Of a DNA stretch of 64,000 nt, positions 16,461 through 25,009 are shown piece by piece. The notes beneath the pieces are model-generated. The model was given only the letters and a program-made list of their open reading frames with translations. It did not search any database and was not told the origin of the DNA. The DNA lies in the NCBI GenBank assembly GCA_903970445.1, contig CAJCIP010000018.1, forward strand, positions 23,545 to 87,544, given 5' to 3'. The translations under genes were made by a program, and so were the position numbers. This DNA comes from Verrucomicrobia bacterium Tous-C9LFEB. Lineage in GTDB: Bacteria > Acidobacteriota > Terriglobia > Terriglobales > Acidobacteriaceae. The number at the start of each line of letters is the position of its first letter. Positions within the stretch are counted from its first letter, which is position 1.

Positions 16461-18437
16461 TCAGTTCGAAGCCCGATTCTGTTCGCATGCGCTCGGCTTT
16501 TGCATGTCGGCGCGCGCCTCGTTTACCGCTCCCTGTGTGTTGTCGTTTGTCTGAACTGCGGAGCGGTATTCGTTGACCGCGCGTTCACGCTGACCGGTGC
16601 AGTCGAAGATTTTTCCAAGATTGATATGACTCCAAACCTCGGTCCATTTGGGATCGCCATCGCCGCGCAGCGCATCGCGGAAGCTGTTCGCTGCAGACTG
16701 ATAGTTCTTCTGCATCATGAAGATTTCAGCCAGCCGGTAATTCGCGAGCGAACTTCCGCGATTAGCGTCAAGAGCTTTCTGATACTCGCCAATGGCTCCG
16801 AGCAGGTCGCCTTGAGCCACATCCTGCTGTCCGCGTAGCACTGCTACCCGGACAGCAAGGTCTGGAGTGCTCTTGAGCAGCCAGTTGTCGGGGTCGATCG
16901 TGATGCGGCGTGGACGGCCAAACGTTTCGATAGAGTAGTGCGATTCCGGTCCCGCGAGATCGACGCGGCGGATCTCGGTCTTGCCTTCCGTTTCGATGCG
17001 CAATTCAACAGGCATGCGAAACAGATCAAGATCTTCCGTCACTGTCCCCACAGTGCGGAAACCCTTGTTGCTGCCGAGGCGGAAGACTGAAAAGGTATTG
17101 CCGAACTCTGGTGCTCCGGTGCCATCGAGCCACTGTGAGAAAAACGCCTGAAGATTCTGCTGAGACTGCGCTTCGGCAATGGTCTGTACGTTCGCGGTAC
17201 GAATGCTCCTGTCGGTGTATTGCGACAGCATCGCGCGCAGGAACTGAGTAAACGCGTCGTCGCCAAGTTCCCAACGAAGCATGTGGAAGACCATGGCGCC
17301 TTTTTCCAGCGTCATGTTCTGGAACTGCGGGGAGAATGGATCGAGCCGGCCCAACGTCGTCAAAGGCTCAGTGTCGTAGGAAATCGCTCCCGCCTCTACA
17401 TCGGTGACAGCCGATTGAAGCGAGGTCTTGCCGCCGGTGTCTTCCAGGTACATCAACTCCGCGTAACGGGACATGCCGTTCGTGATCCAAGCGTCATTGA
17501 GTGTTGCTGGAGAGATTTCCGATCCCCACCATTGGTGCGCTACTGTGTTCGCCAGCAAGCGTGGACTCGCACGGTCCGTACGGATTGCCACCACTTCGGG
17601 ACCCCACGCCGCAGAAACGGAATCAGCAGGCAGTTCCACCACGTCGATACGCGATGATTCCGCCGAGCCGAAGGTGCTGCTCATGTACTCGAACTGACGG
17701 GCGACGGTGGCAGCAAGGTCGGGCGCCTTGGCCTTGTTGGCTTCAGTCAGGTAGACGTGAACATTTGGTATGCCCGGCGCGCTGACCGGCGCAAGAAACT
17801 TGCCCGCAACGATTGTTCCCGGAAAGCCGGGCTTGGTCCAGTTGAAGATAAACTCCGTGCGTCCGCTTGTGGTGGGGTGCTGTGTCTTGAAGCCGCTGCC
17901 GATCACACGTTCGCCAGTCGGCACGGTGATGTGTGTTTCCGCCGTGAAGCGATCCGTGAACAAGCCCGGCATCGAGATCGGGAACCAGCGACCTGCATAA
18001 AGAAGCGTGCTGACCGGGTCGATCACTTGCACAAACTTGATGCCATCGACCGGGCTTGTGCCGATGTTCGGCACGCCTGAGTACGTGAACGTCCAGGTCG
18101 CGACAGTTCCTTTGGTGAGCAGCGTTTTGGGCTGCACGCGCACCGTGGAGTCGCTCACGTTTCGCTCCGAGTTCAGCACTGCATTCGTGTTGTCCACGAT
18201 CTTTGCGACCTGTAGCGCGTTGTTCAAGCCAAACGGAACTGAAGTGAGGTCGTCGAGCGCGGTAAAGGTCACGGCTGCGGTTGCCGACAGCGTTCCCGTT
18301 GCGGGATCGAGATCGGCGTGAATGACATAGCCGGAGACATCGATCTGCGGACGGCTGGGCGTCGCTGCATGTAAGGCGGCTCCCGAGAGGGCGGTAAGTG
18401 TTGCAATCACAAATGCAGTGCGAAGTCGCTGAATCAT
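16461..18437 (-). CDS. Peptidase M1-like secreted protein with TPR tail, zinc site lost
   Basis: 658 residues with a signal peptide (cleavage near ALHAAT). An M1-type N-terminal beta domain is followed by a gluzincin-like domain and then tetratricopeptide-like helices (about 555-650: LGAIGEYQKALDANRGSSLANYRLAEIFMMQKNYQSAANSF). The zinc motif expected as HELAHQWFG reads NTVAHQWWG at 297-305. The first His ligand and the catalytic Glu are therefore replaced by Asn and Thr, and the distal NEG reads TNG at 319-321. The fold is kept but peptidase activity is unlikely. It lies downstream of lpxB on the same strand, 63 bases away. A binding or scaffold role in the periplasm is a guess. Confidence 0.8.
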   Translation of the reverse strand: MIQRLRTAFVIATLTALSGAALHAATPSRPQIDVSGYVIHADLDPATGTLSATAAVTFTALDDLTSVPFGLNNALQVAKIVDNTNAVLNSERNVSDSTVRVQPKTLLTKGTVATWTFTYSGVPNIGTSPVDGIKFVQVIDPVSTLLYAGRWFPISMPGLFTDRFTAETHITVPTGERVIGSGFKTQHPTTSGRTEFIFNWTKPGFPGTIVAGKFLAPVSAPGIPNVHVYLTEANKAKAPDLAATVARQFEYMSSTFGSAESSRIDVVELPADSVSAAWGPEVVAIRTDRASPRLLANTVAHQWWGSEISPATLNDAWITNGMSRYAELMYLEDTGGKTSLQSAVTDVEAGAISYDTEPLTTLGRLDPFSPQFQNMTLEKGAMVFHMLRWELGDDAFTQFLRAMLSQYTDRSIRTANVQTIAEAQSQQNLQAFFSQWLDGTGAPEFGNTFSVFRLGSNKGFRTVGTVTEDLDLFRMPVELRIETEGKTEIRRVDLAGPESHYSIETFGRPRRITIDPDNWLLKSTPDLAVRVAVLRGQQDVAQGDLLGAIGEYQKALDANRGSSLANYRLAEIFMMQKNYQSAANSFRDALRGDGDPKWTEVWSHINLGKIFDCTGQRERAVNEYRSAVQTNDNTQGAVNEARADMQKPSACEQNRASN

Positions 18438-18500
18438 GTATCGGGTCCGTTGTGCCGGCGGACGCGTCGCGCGTCAAACGCCTGAATTGATGCTCAGTGC

Positions 18501-19856
18501 TTACTTGTTAGACGCAGGTTCCGGGCTATCGGACTTACCTGAGAGCTTGGAGCACAGAAGAGAAAGCACGGTACTCGCTACGCGGTCGACCGCTGAATTC
18601 AGGCGGGTAGTGCCGTCGAGTCCATGGAGTAACTTCTGGCGGACGGTTGCCAGCGCAGCTATCTGGCCTTCGCGCTCGTGGCCATCCGCCAGAAGCGGTG
18701 AAAGCGCCGAGGCGACGTTCGAAGCCGTGAAGCGATTTTGGAGCAGTTCTGGAACGATCCGCCCTTGAGCGATCAGGTTCGCCATGGAAACCGGCGGATC
18801 GCCGTGAAGGTCGGTCATACGGGCAAACTCCTCGGGATATCTGACGAGTCTGCGCAGCAGCTGGTATGACAGTGAGGAGACGCGGTAGACCACGACGAAC
18901 GGATTGCCAATGACCGCCGCGAGCACAGTGGCAGTACCGCTAGCGACTACGGATGCACGTGCGTGAAACAGGGCTTCGGCTGCGTCGGGTACTAAGGTCA
19001 GGCGCACCGAAGAGGCCTCGGGGCCGTAATACTTCAGGTGTTCGGCGTTCAATTCGGCGATGTAGGCTTGCAGCCGGTCAGCGTCGATTGTTGATGCTAC
19101 GGGCAACAGGAACTCGTAGCGGGTGTAGGCCGCCGGATTTGCGGGTGAGGTTAGCCGCTCACCGTCGAACATGGTGTGTGCCGCTGCGGTGGTCATCAGG
19201 TCGGTCATGGCCAGTTCGTGCAGCGGAGGCAGATTCGCGCGGATCTCCTTCCAGCGACTGCCTGGAAGCAAGGCAATCCAGGTCTTCGCTGGGTCGAGGT
19301 TGTACTGTGCAGCGTATGCCTCGCGTGAACTCTCCGGACGGGGCAGCTCGGCCAGTGGGTGCCCAACGAACTCTGCGTTAACTCCGCGCTGGCGATAAAA
19401 AGTCTCTTCGAACGGGAAGATAACCAGCATCCGGTCGACACGTTCCTGCACCCAGCGAAGGCGTCCACGCTTCCAGGCCCAGAGTTGTGGGCTGACGAAC
19501 CAGACGACAGGCACACCGGCTCTCCGGAGATGTTTTGCCAGGCGGAAGTTCACATCCGGGAAGTCGATGAGGACGGCAACGTCTGGACGTTGCTGTCGGA
19601 TGCTGCGTACGAGTTTGCGGTAGCTGGCGTAAATGCGGGGGATGTGGCGAATGATCTCCGTCACACCCATGACGGCAACGTCTTCGGCGCGGACGACGCG
19701 GGTCTGGCCTGCGTCTTGCATGCCGCGACCACCAAGGCCCGTGAACGCCGCACGTGGGACCTGTTCGTGTAACGCACGGATGATCGCTGCGCCATAGGCG
19801 TCGCTGGAGGCTTCTCCGGCGGAGATGAAGATGCGTGGATTGGAAAGGGACGTAAT
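18501..19856 (-). CDS. lpxB: Lipid-A-disaccharide synthase, probable non-standard start
   Basis: Joins UDP-2,3-diacylglucosamine and lipid X to make the lipid A disaccharide. Family segments are IFISAGEASSDAYG, GLGGRGM, DFPDVNFRLAKHLR, VWFVSPQLWAWKRGR, ILPFEE-like VIFPFEETFY, FVGHPL and LLPGSR. The first internal ATG (19721) would delete the N-terminal donor motif, and the same frame runs on upstream to a TGA ending at 19857. Between the TGA and IFISAGEASSD the only codons are ATT ACG TCC CTT TCC AAT CCA CGC, so no ATG, GTG or TTG exists. I annotate from ATT 19856 (451 residues). An insertion of about 50 residues follows LLPGSR. A sequencing error near the start is the alternative. Confidence 0.85.
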   Translation of the reverse strand: MTSLSNPRIFISAGEASSDAYGAAIIRALHEQVPRAAFTGLGGRGMQDAGQTRVVRAEDVAVMGVTEIIRHIPRIYASYRKLVRSIRQQRPDVAVLIDFPDVNFRLAKHLRRAGVPVVWFVSPQLWAWKRGRLRWVQERVDRMLVIFPFEETFYRQRGVNAEFVGHPLAELPRPESSREAYAAQYNLDPAKTWIALLPGSRWKEIRANLPPLHELAMTDLMTTAAAHTMFDGERLTSPANPAAYTRYEFLLPVASTIDADRLQAYIAELNAEHLKYYGPEASSVRLTLVPDAAEALFHARASVVASGTATVLAAVIGNPFVVVYRVSSLSYQLLRRLVRYPEEFARMTDLHGDPPVSMANLIAQGRIVPELLQNRFTASNVASALSPLLADGHEREGQIAALATVRQKLLHGLDGTTRLNSAVDRVASTVLSLLCSKLSGKSDSPEPASNK

Positions 19857-20172
19857 TCACCCAGTCTATCGTCCCCTGGGGTACCCCACCCCCCCTGTCG
19901 CATAGCTAAGGTCTTGCAACGAGACGACTTAGTGCACGAAGTCCGGGCAAAGTCTTCAAAGTAAAAGGTTTAGGTATAAAGTCTTGATTCTAAAGTGAAA
20001 ATGCTGCCACAAAAGATGGATGCCCATTGGCGGACCTTCCAGCGCCTTACTTATGATTCTATCCATTCTGTCCAATTATTGTGCCAACGATAAAGCGCTG
20101 GTTTTCTTACCCTTAGGACGGTTCACTCTTGACAGCCGAAAGCGCGTCGTGGAGAAAGGAAGGTTGAGAGGC
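19857..20172. other. Intergenic region with a 12-bp palindrome
   Basis: Divergent region between lpxB and the YdeI-like gene. It holds the perfect palindrome TGGGGTACCCCA at 19877-19888 within C-rich flanks, about 20 bases before the lpxB start. The rest is AT-richer and may carry both promoters, but I cannot fix them. No RNA gene is seen. Confidence 0.4.
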
Positions 20173-20880
20173 GTGGTGACGTCCGAGTCGCACAAAGAGC
20201 AGCAGCAGTTCGAGGCAGTGCTGGAGAGTGGCGGTCGTGCTCTGGGTTGGACAATCGCTCGTGTGCCGTTCGATCCGGCAGTCGTCTGGCCCAAGATGAT
20301 CCGGCTCCGGGTGCGCGGCGAGATGAATGGGTTCGCGTTGCGCACGTCGCTGTTTCCCGATCCAGCGCGACCGGGGATGTACTTCCTGTTGGTGAACCGG
20401 GAGGTGCAGAAAGGCGGTCATGTCACCGTCGGCGGTTCCGGACGCTTCAGCCTGCAGCCTGACATGGATGAGCGCCCAGCCGATCTGCCAGATGAGCTAG
20501 CGGCGCTGCTCGACGAAGAAGATGGCCTGCGGGCCTGGTACGACGGGTTAAGCGAGTACACGCGGCGCGAGATCGGCAAGTGGATCATTGGTGTAAAGAG
20601 CGATGATGCGCGGATGCGGCGCTGTGAACAGATGGCGGAGCGGCTAATGAGCGCGATGGAAGGCGAGAGGGAATTGCCACCCGTGATCGCCGCTGCGTTC
20701 CGAAAGCGTCCCAAGGCAAGGGCAGGTTGGGACACGATGACTCCAACACAGCGACGCAACGAGCTGATGGCCGTGTTCTACTACCAGTCGCCCGAAGCAC
20801 GTGAGAAGCGTGTGGCGAAGTTATGCGATGAGGCTGAGAAGCGCGCTCGAGCCGAGAGTGATCGAAGTGCTGTTTGCTGA
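20173..20880 (+). CDS. DUF1905 / YdeI-family (OmpD-associated) protein
   Basis: About 235 residues if it starts at the GTG at 20173, which follows AAGGAAGG; a reading frame open from 20020 adds residues that do not look like this family. The first part (QQFEAVLESGGRALGWTIARVPFDP... GEMNGFALRTSLFP) is a DUF1905 barrel. The second half (LSEYTRREIGKWIIGVKSDDARMRRCEQMAERL) is the YdeI/OmpD-associated helical segment. The tail is rich in Arg and Glu. Biochemical function is not known; YdeI in E. coli has been linked to antimicrobial peptide resistance. Followed at 11 bases by the Coa1-like gene. Confidence 0.75.
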   Translation: MVTSESHKEQQQFEAVLESGGRALGWTIARVPFDPAVVWPKMIRLRVRGEMNGFALRTSLFPDPARPGMYFLLVNREVQKGGHVTVGGSGRFSLQPDMDERPADLPDELAALLDEEDGLRAWYDGLSEYTRREIGKWIIGVKSDDARMRRCEQMAERLMSAMEGERELPPVIAAAFRKRPKARAGWDTMTPTQRRNELMAVFYYQSPEAREKRVAKLCDEAEKRARAESDRSAVC

Positions 20881-20891
20881 AGAGGTGATGT

Positions 20892-21551
20892 ATGAGTGAG
20901 GAATGGAAGCCAGTGGAGCGAGTTCTGCCGGCGAACCAGGGGGAAGGCTCGGAACACAAAGGCGGTGGCATCCCAGCAGATGTTGCTGGTGGCTGGCAAA
21001 ATGTCCCAACTGCGAGCCAAGCCTATAGTGGGCCGCCCCCAATGTCGTCAGCACAGCCAGTGGGCAGCTACGGGCCGACGAATGCCGGCCCAGGGTATGG
21101 CGCTGTCGCGCCTCAGAAGAAATCACATGCCGTCAGGAATGTTTTGCTCATTCTGCTGACACTCTTTCTGCTGGTGGTGGTAGGGTGTGGTGCGCTCCTT
21201 TACAAAGGCTTAGGCGTCCTCCGCGACTCGAAGCCAACGCGGCTTGCCGTGCAAACAGCGGAAGCCAGCCCTTTTGTTCGTCAGAAGATCGGGACACCGC
21301 TCAAGCCTTCCGTTTGGGTGACGGGCAGCGTGAATACGAGTATGGACGGCGGCGTGAAAGCCGGCTCGGCAAACCTGAAGGTGAATGTCACTGGACCGCG
21401 GGGCGAAGGAACGCTTCTCGCAAATGAGACCCTAAGCGAGGACGGATGGAAGATCGTTTCGCTGTCGTATTCGGACGGGTCTGGCACTACGCCGCTCGTC
21501 GAAAACGGACTTCCCGCAGCCGATGGCGCGCCGCACGAGGAAACGTTCTAG
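20892..21551 (+). CDS. Single-pass membrane protein with Coa1-like domain
   Basis: 219 residues. A Pro/Gly/Ser-rich cytosolic region (1-75) is followed by one membrane helix (about 83-106: VLLILLTLFLLVVVGCGALLY). A C-terminal domain of about 100 residues (PLKPSVWVTGSVNTSMDGG, ANLKVNVTGPRGEGTLLANE, DGWKIVSLSY) resembles the Coa1/Tim21 fold. In eukaryotes Coa1 assists cytochrome oxidase assembly; bacterial members are uncharacterised. Likely co-transcribed with the YdeI-like gene 11 bases upstream. Confidence 0.65.
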   Translation: MSEEWKPVERVLPANQGEGSEHKGGGIPADVAGGWQNVPTASQAYSGPPPMSSAQPVGSYGPTNAGPGYGAVAPQKKSHAVRNVLLILLTLFLLVVVGCGALLYKGLGVLRDSKPTRLAVQTAEASPFVRQKIGTPLKPSVWVTGSVNTSMDGGVKAGSANLKVNVTGPRGEGTLLANETLSEDGWKIVSLSYSDGSGTTPLVENGLPAADGAPHEETF

Positions 21552-21693
21552 CGTGGAACCATGTTCGGGCGCTACTGTAGACCCGGTTCAACTCACACGA
21601 GGAATCGGACGGTTGATCACCTCGCACGTGAAGGCGGAAACCTGATGACAGCTTGTTACAGGGCATAGTGAGCTGGCCGCACGTGCCGATAGA

Positions 21694-23589
21694 ATGGCCA
21701 AGATGACTCGGAGCGAGAGCCACTTGGATAGCGGGACGCGACCCGACGGCGCGGAAGTGCTGCGCAACGACGCTGTCCACCTGCTGGACGCGCTGCAGGA
21801 TGGAGTCATCTTTCTTGACCCTGACTGGCGCATTCGTTACGCGAATCGAGCGGCGAGGCAAATCAGCCGCATCGACGAAGCACACCTGAATGGACCCAGC
21901 CATTGGGAGCTGTATCCCGCAACGGTAGGCACGGAGCAGGAGCAGGTGTACAGGCGCTCGATGGAAGAGCGTGTGTCTCTCACGCTCGAACTTTACTACC
22001 AGCCCTACGATGTGTGGATTTCGCTGCAGACGTTGCCGATCCCTACCGGCATTGCTGTGTACTACCGCGACATCACTCGGCTGAAGAAGGCTGAAAGCAA
22101 TCGCGACGAAACAGCACTCCAGTTAGAAGAGGTGTTCGAGCAGACGAGCGATGCGATCATCATGCTCGACAGCAAGTATGACTTCACGTTTCTGAATCGC
22201 CGCGCGAAAGAAGTGTTGGCTCCAGGCGGAGATCTGCTCGGCAGGAACCTCTGGGAGGCTTTTCCTCAAGCCACGGCGGAAGATTCGCCATTCTGGGTGG
22301 AATACCATCGCGCGATGCGGGAGCAGGTACCCATTCACTTTGAGGCGTTCTATCCCGAGCCGCTGAATGTCTGGTTCAGCATTGAGGGACGCCCTACCGG
22401 CAACGGGATGATTGTCTATTTTCGCGACATCACGCAACGAAAGGCCGCGGCAGAGGACCTGCAGCGCAAAACGGCGATGGCGGAGCAGCAGGCAGCCGAA
22501 ATAGAGACGGTGTACCGTACCGCGCCGATTGGGCTCGCGCTCTTTGATACGGACGATTACCACTACCTGCGCCTCAATGACCGGCAGGCGGAGTTCTTCG
22601 GGATGAAACCAGAAGACGTTGTGGGACGAACTCTGCTCGAGATGGCACCCATCGAAGGCCTGCAGGAGTTGTTCGATGGTGTGCGCGCGGGTACACCGGT
22701 GGTCAATTACCCGCTGGAGGGAGAACTTGTGGGCCGCCCCGGTGAGCATCGCTACTGGACGGTGAACTATTCGCCGGTGTTTGCGCACGACGGATCCGTG
22801 CAGTTCATCGCCGCAGCGTCACTGGAGATCACGCAGCAGAAGCGTGCGGAGATGGCGCTGATTCAAAGTGAAAAGCTGGCGGCTGTGGGCCGGCTTGCCT
22901 CGTCGATCTCGCATGAGATCAACAATCCACTGGAAGCGGTGACGAATCTTCTGTATCTGATTGCCGCGAGCGATGGTCTGCCGCAGGACGTGCGCCAGTG
23001 GGTTGACTTGGCGGAGCGCGAAGTCGCGCGGGTTTCGCAGATTGCGACGCAGACGCTGCGCTTTCACAGGCAAACTGTGAAGCCGACGAAGGCGAATGCG
23101 CAGCAACTCATCGAGCCGGTACTTGATTTGTACCTTGGGCGGCTCATGAATTCGGGCATCACGGTGCAGACAAAGTTTGTGAGCAAGACGCCGGTGCTAT
23201 GCCTCGAGAACGAAATACGGCAGGTGCTGAATAACCTGATCGCCAATGCGATCGATGCGATGAAGTCAGGCGGACGGCTCATGATCAGCGCACATGATGC
23301 ATGTCATCGCTCGAGTGCGGTTCCGGGCGTGCGTATCACCGTTGCCGACACAGGGCACGGCATGCCGAAGGAGACGCAGGCTCGGATTTTTGAGGCGTTC
23401 TTTACAACGAAGGACCTGAATGGGACTGGTTTAGGCTTGTGGATTTCGAAGGACATCGTGGAGCGGCACGCGGGAACGCTGAAGGTGCGAAGCTCGTCGA
23501 CGCCGGAGATGCATGGCACGATCTTCACGCTGTTCCTGCCGACGAGCCATGTGCCGGAGCATGGGAATCAGCCTGCGGCTGTGAACTAA
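21694..23589 (+). CDS. Sensor histidine kinase with three PAS domains
   Basis: 631 residues, no membrane segment, so cytosolic. Three PAS domains are visible (roughly 25-130, 145-250 and 265-385; repeats of the FLDPDWRIRYANRAA and PEPLNVWFSIEGRPT type). The kinase core has H407 in SSISHEINNPLEAV, N-box NLIANAIDAM, G1 VADTGHGMP and G2 GTGLGLWIS. It should autophosphorylate at H407 and pass phosphate to a separate response regulator; none is adjacent. PAS number suggests redox, light or small-ligand sensing but the ligand is unknown. It converges with, and overlaps by four bases, the DUF805 gene. Confidence 0.9.
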   Translation: MAKMTRSESHLDSGTRPDGAEVLRNDAVHLLDALQDGVIFLDPDWRIRYANRAARQISRIDEAHLNGPSHWELYPATVGTEQEQVYRRSMEERVSLTLELYYQPYDVWISLQTLPIPTGIAVYYRDITRLKKAESNRDETALQLEEVFEQTSDAIIMLDSKYDFTFLNRRAKEVLAPGGDLLGRNLWEAFPQATAEDSPFWVEYHRAMREQVPIHFEAFYPEPLNVWFSIEGRPTGNGMIVYFRDITQRKAAAEDLQRKTAMAEQQAAEIETVYRTAPIGLALFDTDDYHYLRLNDRQAEFFGMKPEDVVGRTLLEMAPIEGLQELFDGVRAGTPVVNYPLEGELVGRPGEHRYWTVNYSPVFAHDGSVQFIAAASLEITQQKRAEMALIQSEKLAAVGRLASSISHEINNPLEAVTNLLYLIAASDGLPQDVRQWVDLAEREVARVSQIATQTLRFHRQTVKPTKANAQQLIEPVLDLYLGRLMNSGITVQTKFVSKTPVLCLENEIRQVLNNLIANAIDAMKSGGRLMISAHDACHRSSAVPGVRITVADTGHGMPKETQARIFEAFFTTKDLNGTGLGLWISKDIVERHAGTLKVRSSSTPEMHGTIFTLFLPTSHVPEHGNQPAAVN

Positions 23590-24965
23590 GGTTGGCTCGT
23601 ATGACGAGTTTGCGATTCCGCGACGGCTTTAATGTGCTCGAGTACGCGTGTGTGGATGCGGTGCACGATGGCGTCGGACCAGGTTCGCCAGTATAGCTGT
23701 GGCCAGAAGTAATCCTGATACCAAGTAGTGCCTTCAAGCAAGGTGTGGTTCGCGTCGATTGCGGTAAGGCGGAACTGGCCATGCTGTGAGCGCATGTAGT
23801 TGCGTTCGATGTGGGGCGCATGAATTTCACCAAGGCCGAGTTCGTGCATCGAGGGTGGCTCCTGAATGACATTGAAAGCGAGCAGGTGGTTTTCGTCCCA
23901 GATTGTGATGGGTTCTACGAAGTCGCCTGTGGAGAAGCGGCAGCGGCGGATAGCCCCTACGCCGGTGCCGTAGATCGTCGCGCCGATGGGATAGGCAATG
24001 CCGGTGTGGAACAGTAGTTCATGAGGGGCTGCCAGCGGCGGGAAGGCAATGACATTGCGCCATACAGTACTCGCCGGAGCGTTGATGGTGATGCTCGTGA
24101 CAACGGGGAGCGCGGGCGGGGTGAAATTCGCGATGTGTTCCGCGAAGAGGAGTAGGGGGAACAGCGCCAGGGACGCGGTAACCTGCGGAGACGACACACC
24201 GCGACCCGCAAGGCTATGATGCGCAGCCAGCCCACCTGCGATCGCAAACGGAAGCGCGAGCGGGAGCGCCATGAGAAGGCAGATCAATCCTTCCTGATGG
24301 AAGCCGATGAGCAGAACGCCGATGACGGAAGTGGCGACCACGCAGACCGCCGCGGTCTGCATACGCGGATGAAGTGTTCCGTAGTTGTAAAACCATGAAG
24401 CTACAAAGCCTACGACGAATGGCACGCCAAGGAACAAACCCCAAGAGTATTGACCAAGAAAGTTCGTGCTGAGCGTCGCTAACCCCAGACCGATAAGTGC
24501 GGCGAGCATAATGCCAGCGAGCGGCACAGCGTGTGTGCGCGGTAAGTCGTCGACGTCCAGGCCTTCCACGTGGATGCGTTCAGCGCGCGGTGCGGTGGGC
24601 GCAACGGAAAGCAGGAGGAAGAAGACCAGGTTCAGTGTGGGAACGAAAAAGAGGAAGATCCAGAGAGCTCGATAGCCGGCGTCACGCAGCCGCTTAATGG
24701 TGAGGGTCACACCTATCCAGAAGAATGGTATGGCGACGAGCCAAAGCGTCAGGTAAAACGTTCGCAGCGGACCCGCAAGCGTGAACATACTGACATCAGA
24801 AGGAGGAACGAAGTAGTTCCAGGCGCTCCAGGGCCGGTGAAAGCGGGCGGCTATGCTCCAGTCGACGAAGTACTTCAAAGCCACAAGAAAGACGCCAATG
24901 ATGAAGTAGCGGGCGCGGTCGATGCGTCCTTCAAACGAGAATGGTGTCGTCCAGCGAACGGTCAT
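23586..24965 (-). CDS. DUF805 membrane protein fused to an SRPBCC-like domain
   Basis: 459 residues. The N-terminal ~125 residues match DUF805 (FSFEGRIDRARYFI, VTLTIKRLRDAGYRALW) with four membrane helices. Several further helices follow to about residue 280. The C-terminal ~170 residues are soluble and look like a START/SRPBCC ligand domain (ITINAPASTVWRNVIAFPPL, WDENHLLAFNV, LEGTTWYQDYFWP). Role unknown; SRPBCC domains bind hydrophobic ligands. The gene is monocistronic as far as I can see and convergent with the histidine kinase. Confidence 0.7.
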   Translation of the reverse strand: MTVRWTTPFSFEGRIDRARYFIIGVFLVALKYFVDWSIAARFHRPWSAWNYFVPPSDVSMFTLAGPLRTFYLTLWLVAIPFFWIGVTLTIKRLRDAGYRALWIFLFFVPTLNLVFFLLLSVAPTAPRAERIHVEGLDVDDLPRTHAVPLAGIMLAALIGLGLATLSTNFLGQYSWGLFLGVPFVVGFVASWFYNYGTLHPRMQTAAVCVVATSVIGVLLIGFHQEGLICLLMALPLALPFAIAGGLAAHHSLAGRGVSSPQVTASLALFPLLLFAEHIANFTPPALPVVTSITINAPASTVWRNVIAFPPLAAPHELLFHTGIAYPIGATIYGTGVGAIRRCRFSTGDFVEPITIWDENHLLAFNVIQEPPSMHELGLGEIHAPHIERNYMRSQHGQFRLTAIDANHTLLEGTTWYQDYFWPQLYWRTWSDAIVHRIHTRVLEHIKAVAESQTRHTSQP

Positions 24966-25009
24966 AGGTATAAGCCTGAGTGCGTGCTCGCAGTGTATAT
25001 CCGCTCGAA

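Noticed and set aside
18501..19721. Treating lpxB as an N-terminally truncated pseudogene
   Set aside because: The missing motif is present in the same uninterrupted frame upstream; only the start codon is non-standard.
19877..19888. Palindrome TGGGGTACCCCA as an operator
   Set aside because: Single copy in C-rich DNA and similar to the arms of dispersed repeats; no second site supports a regulator.
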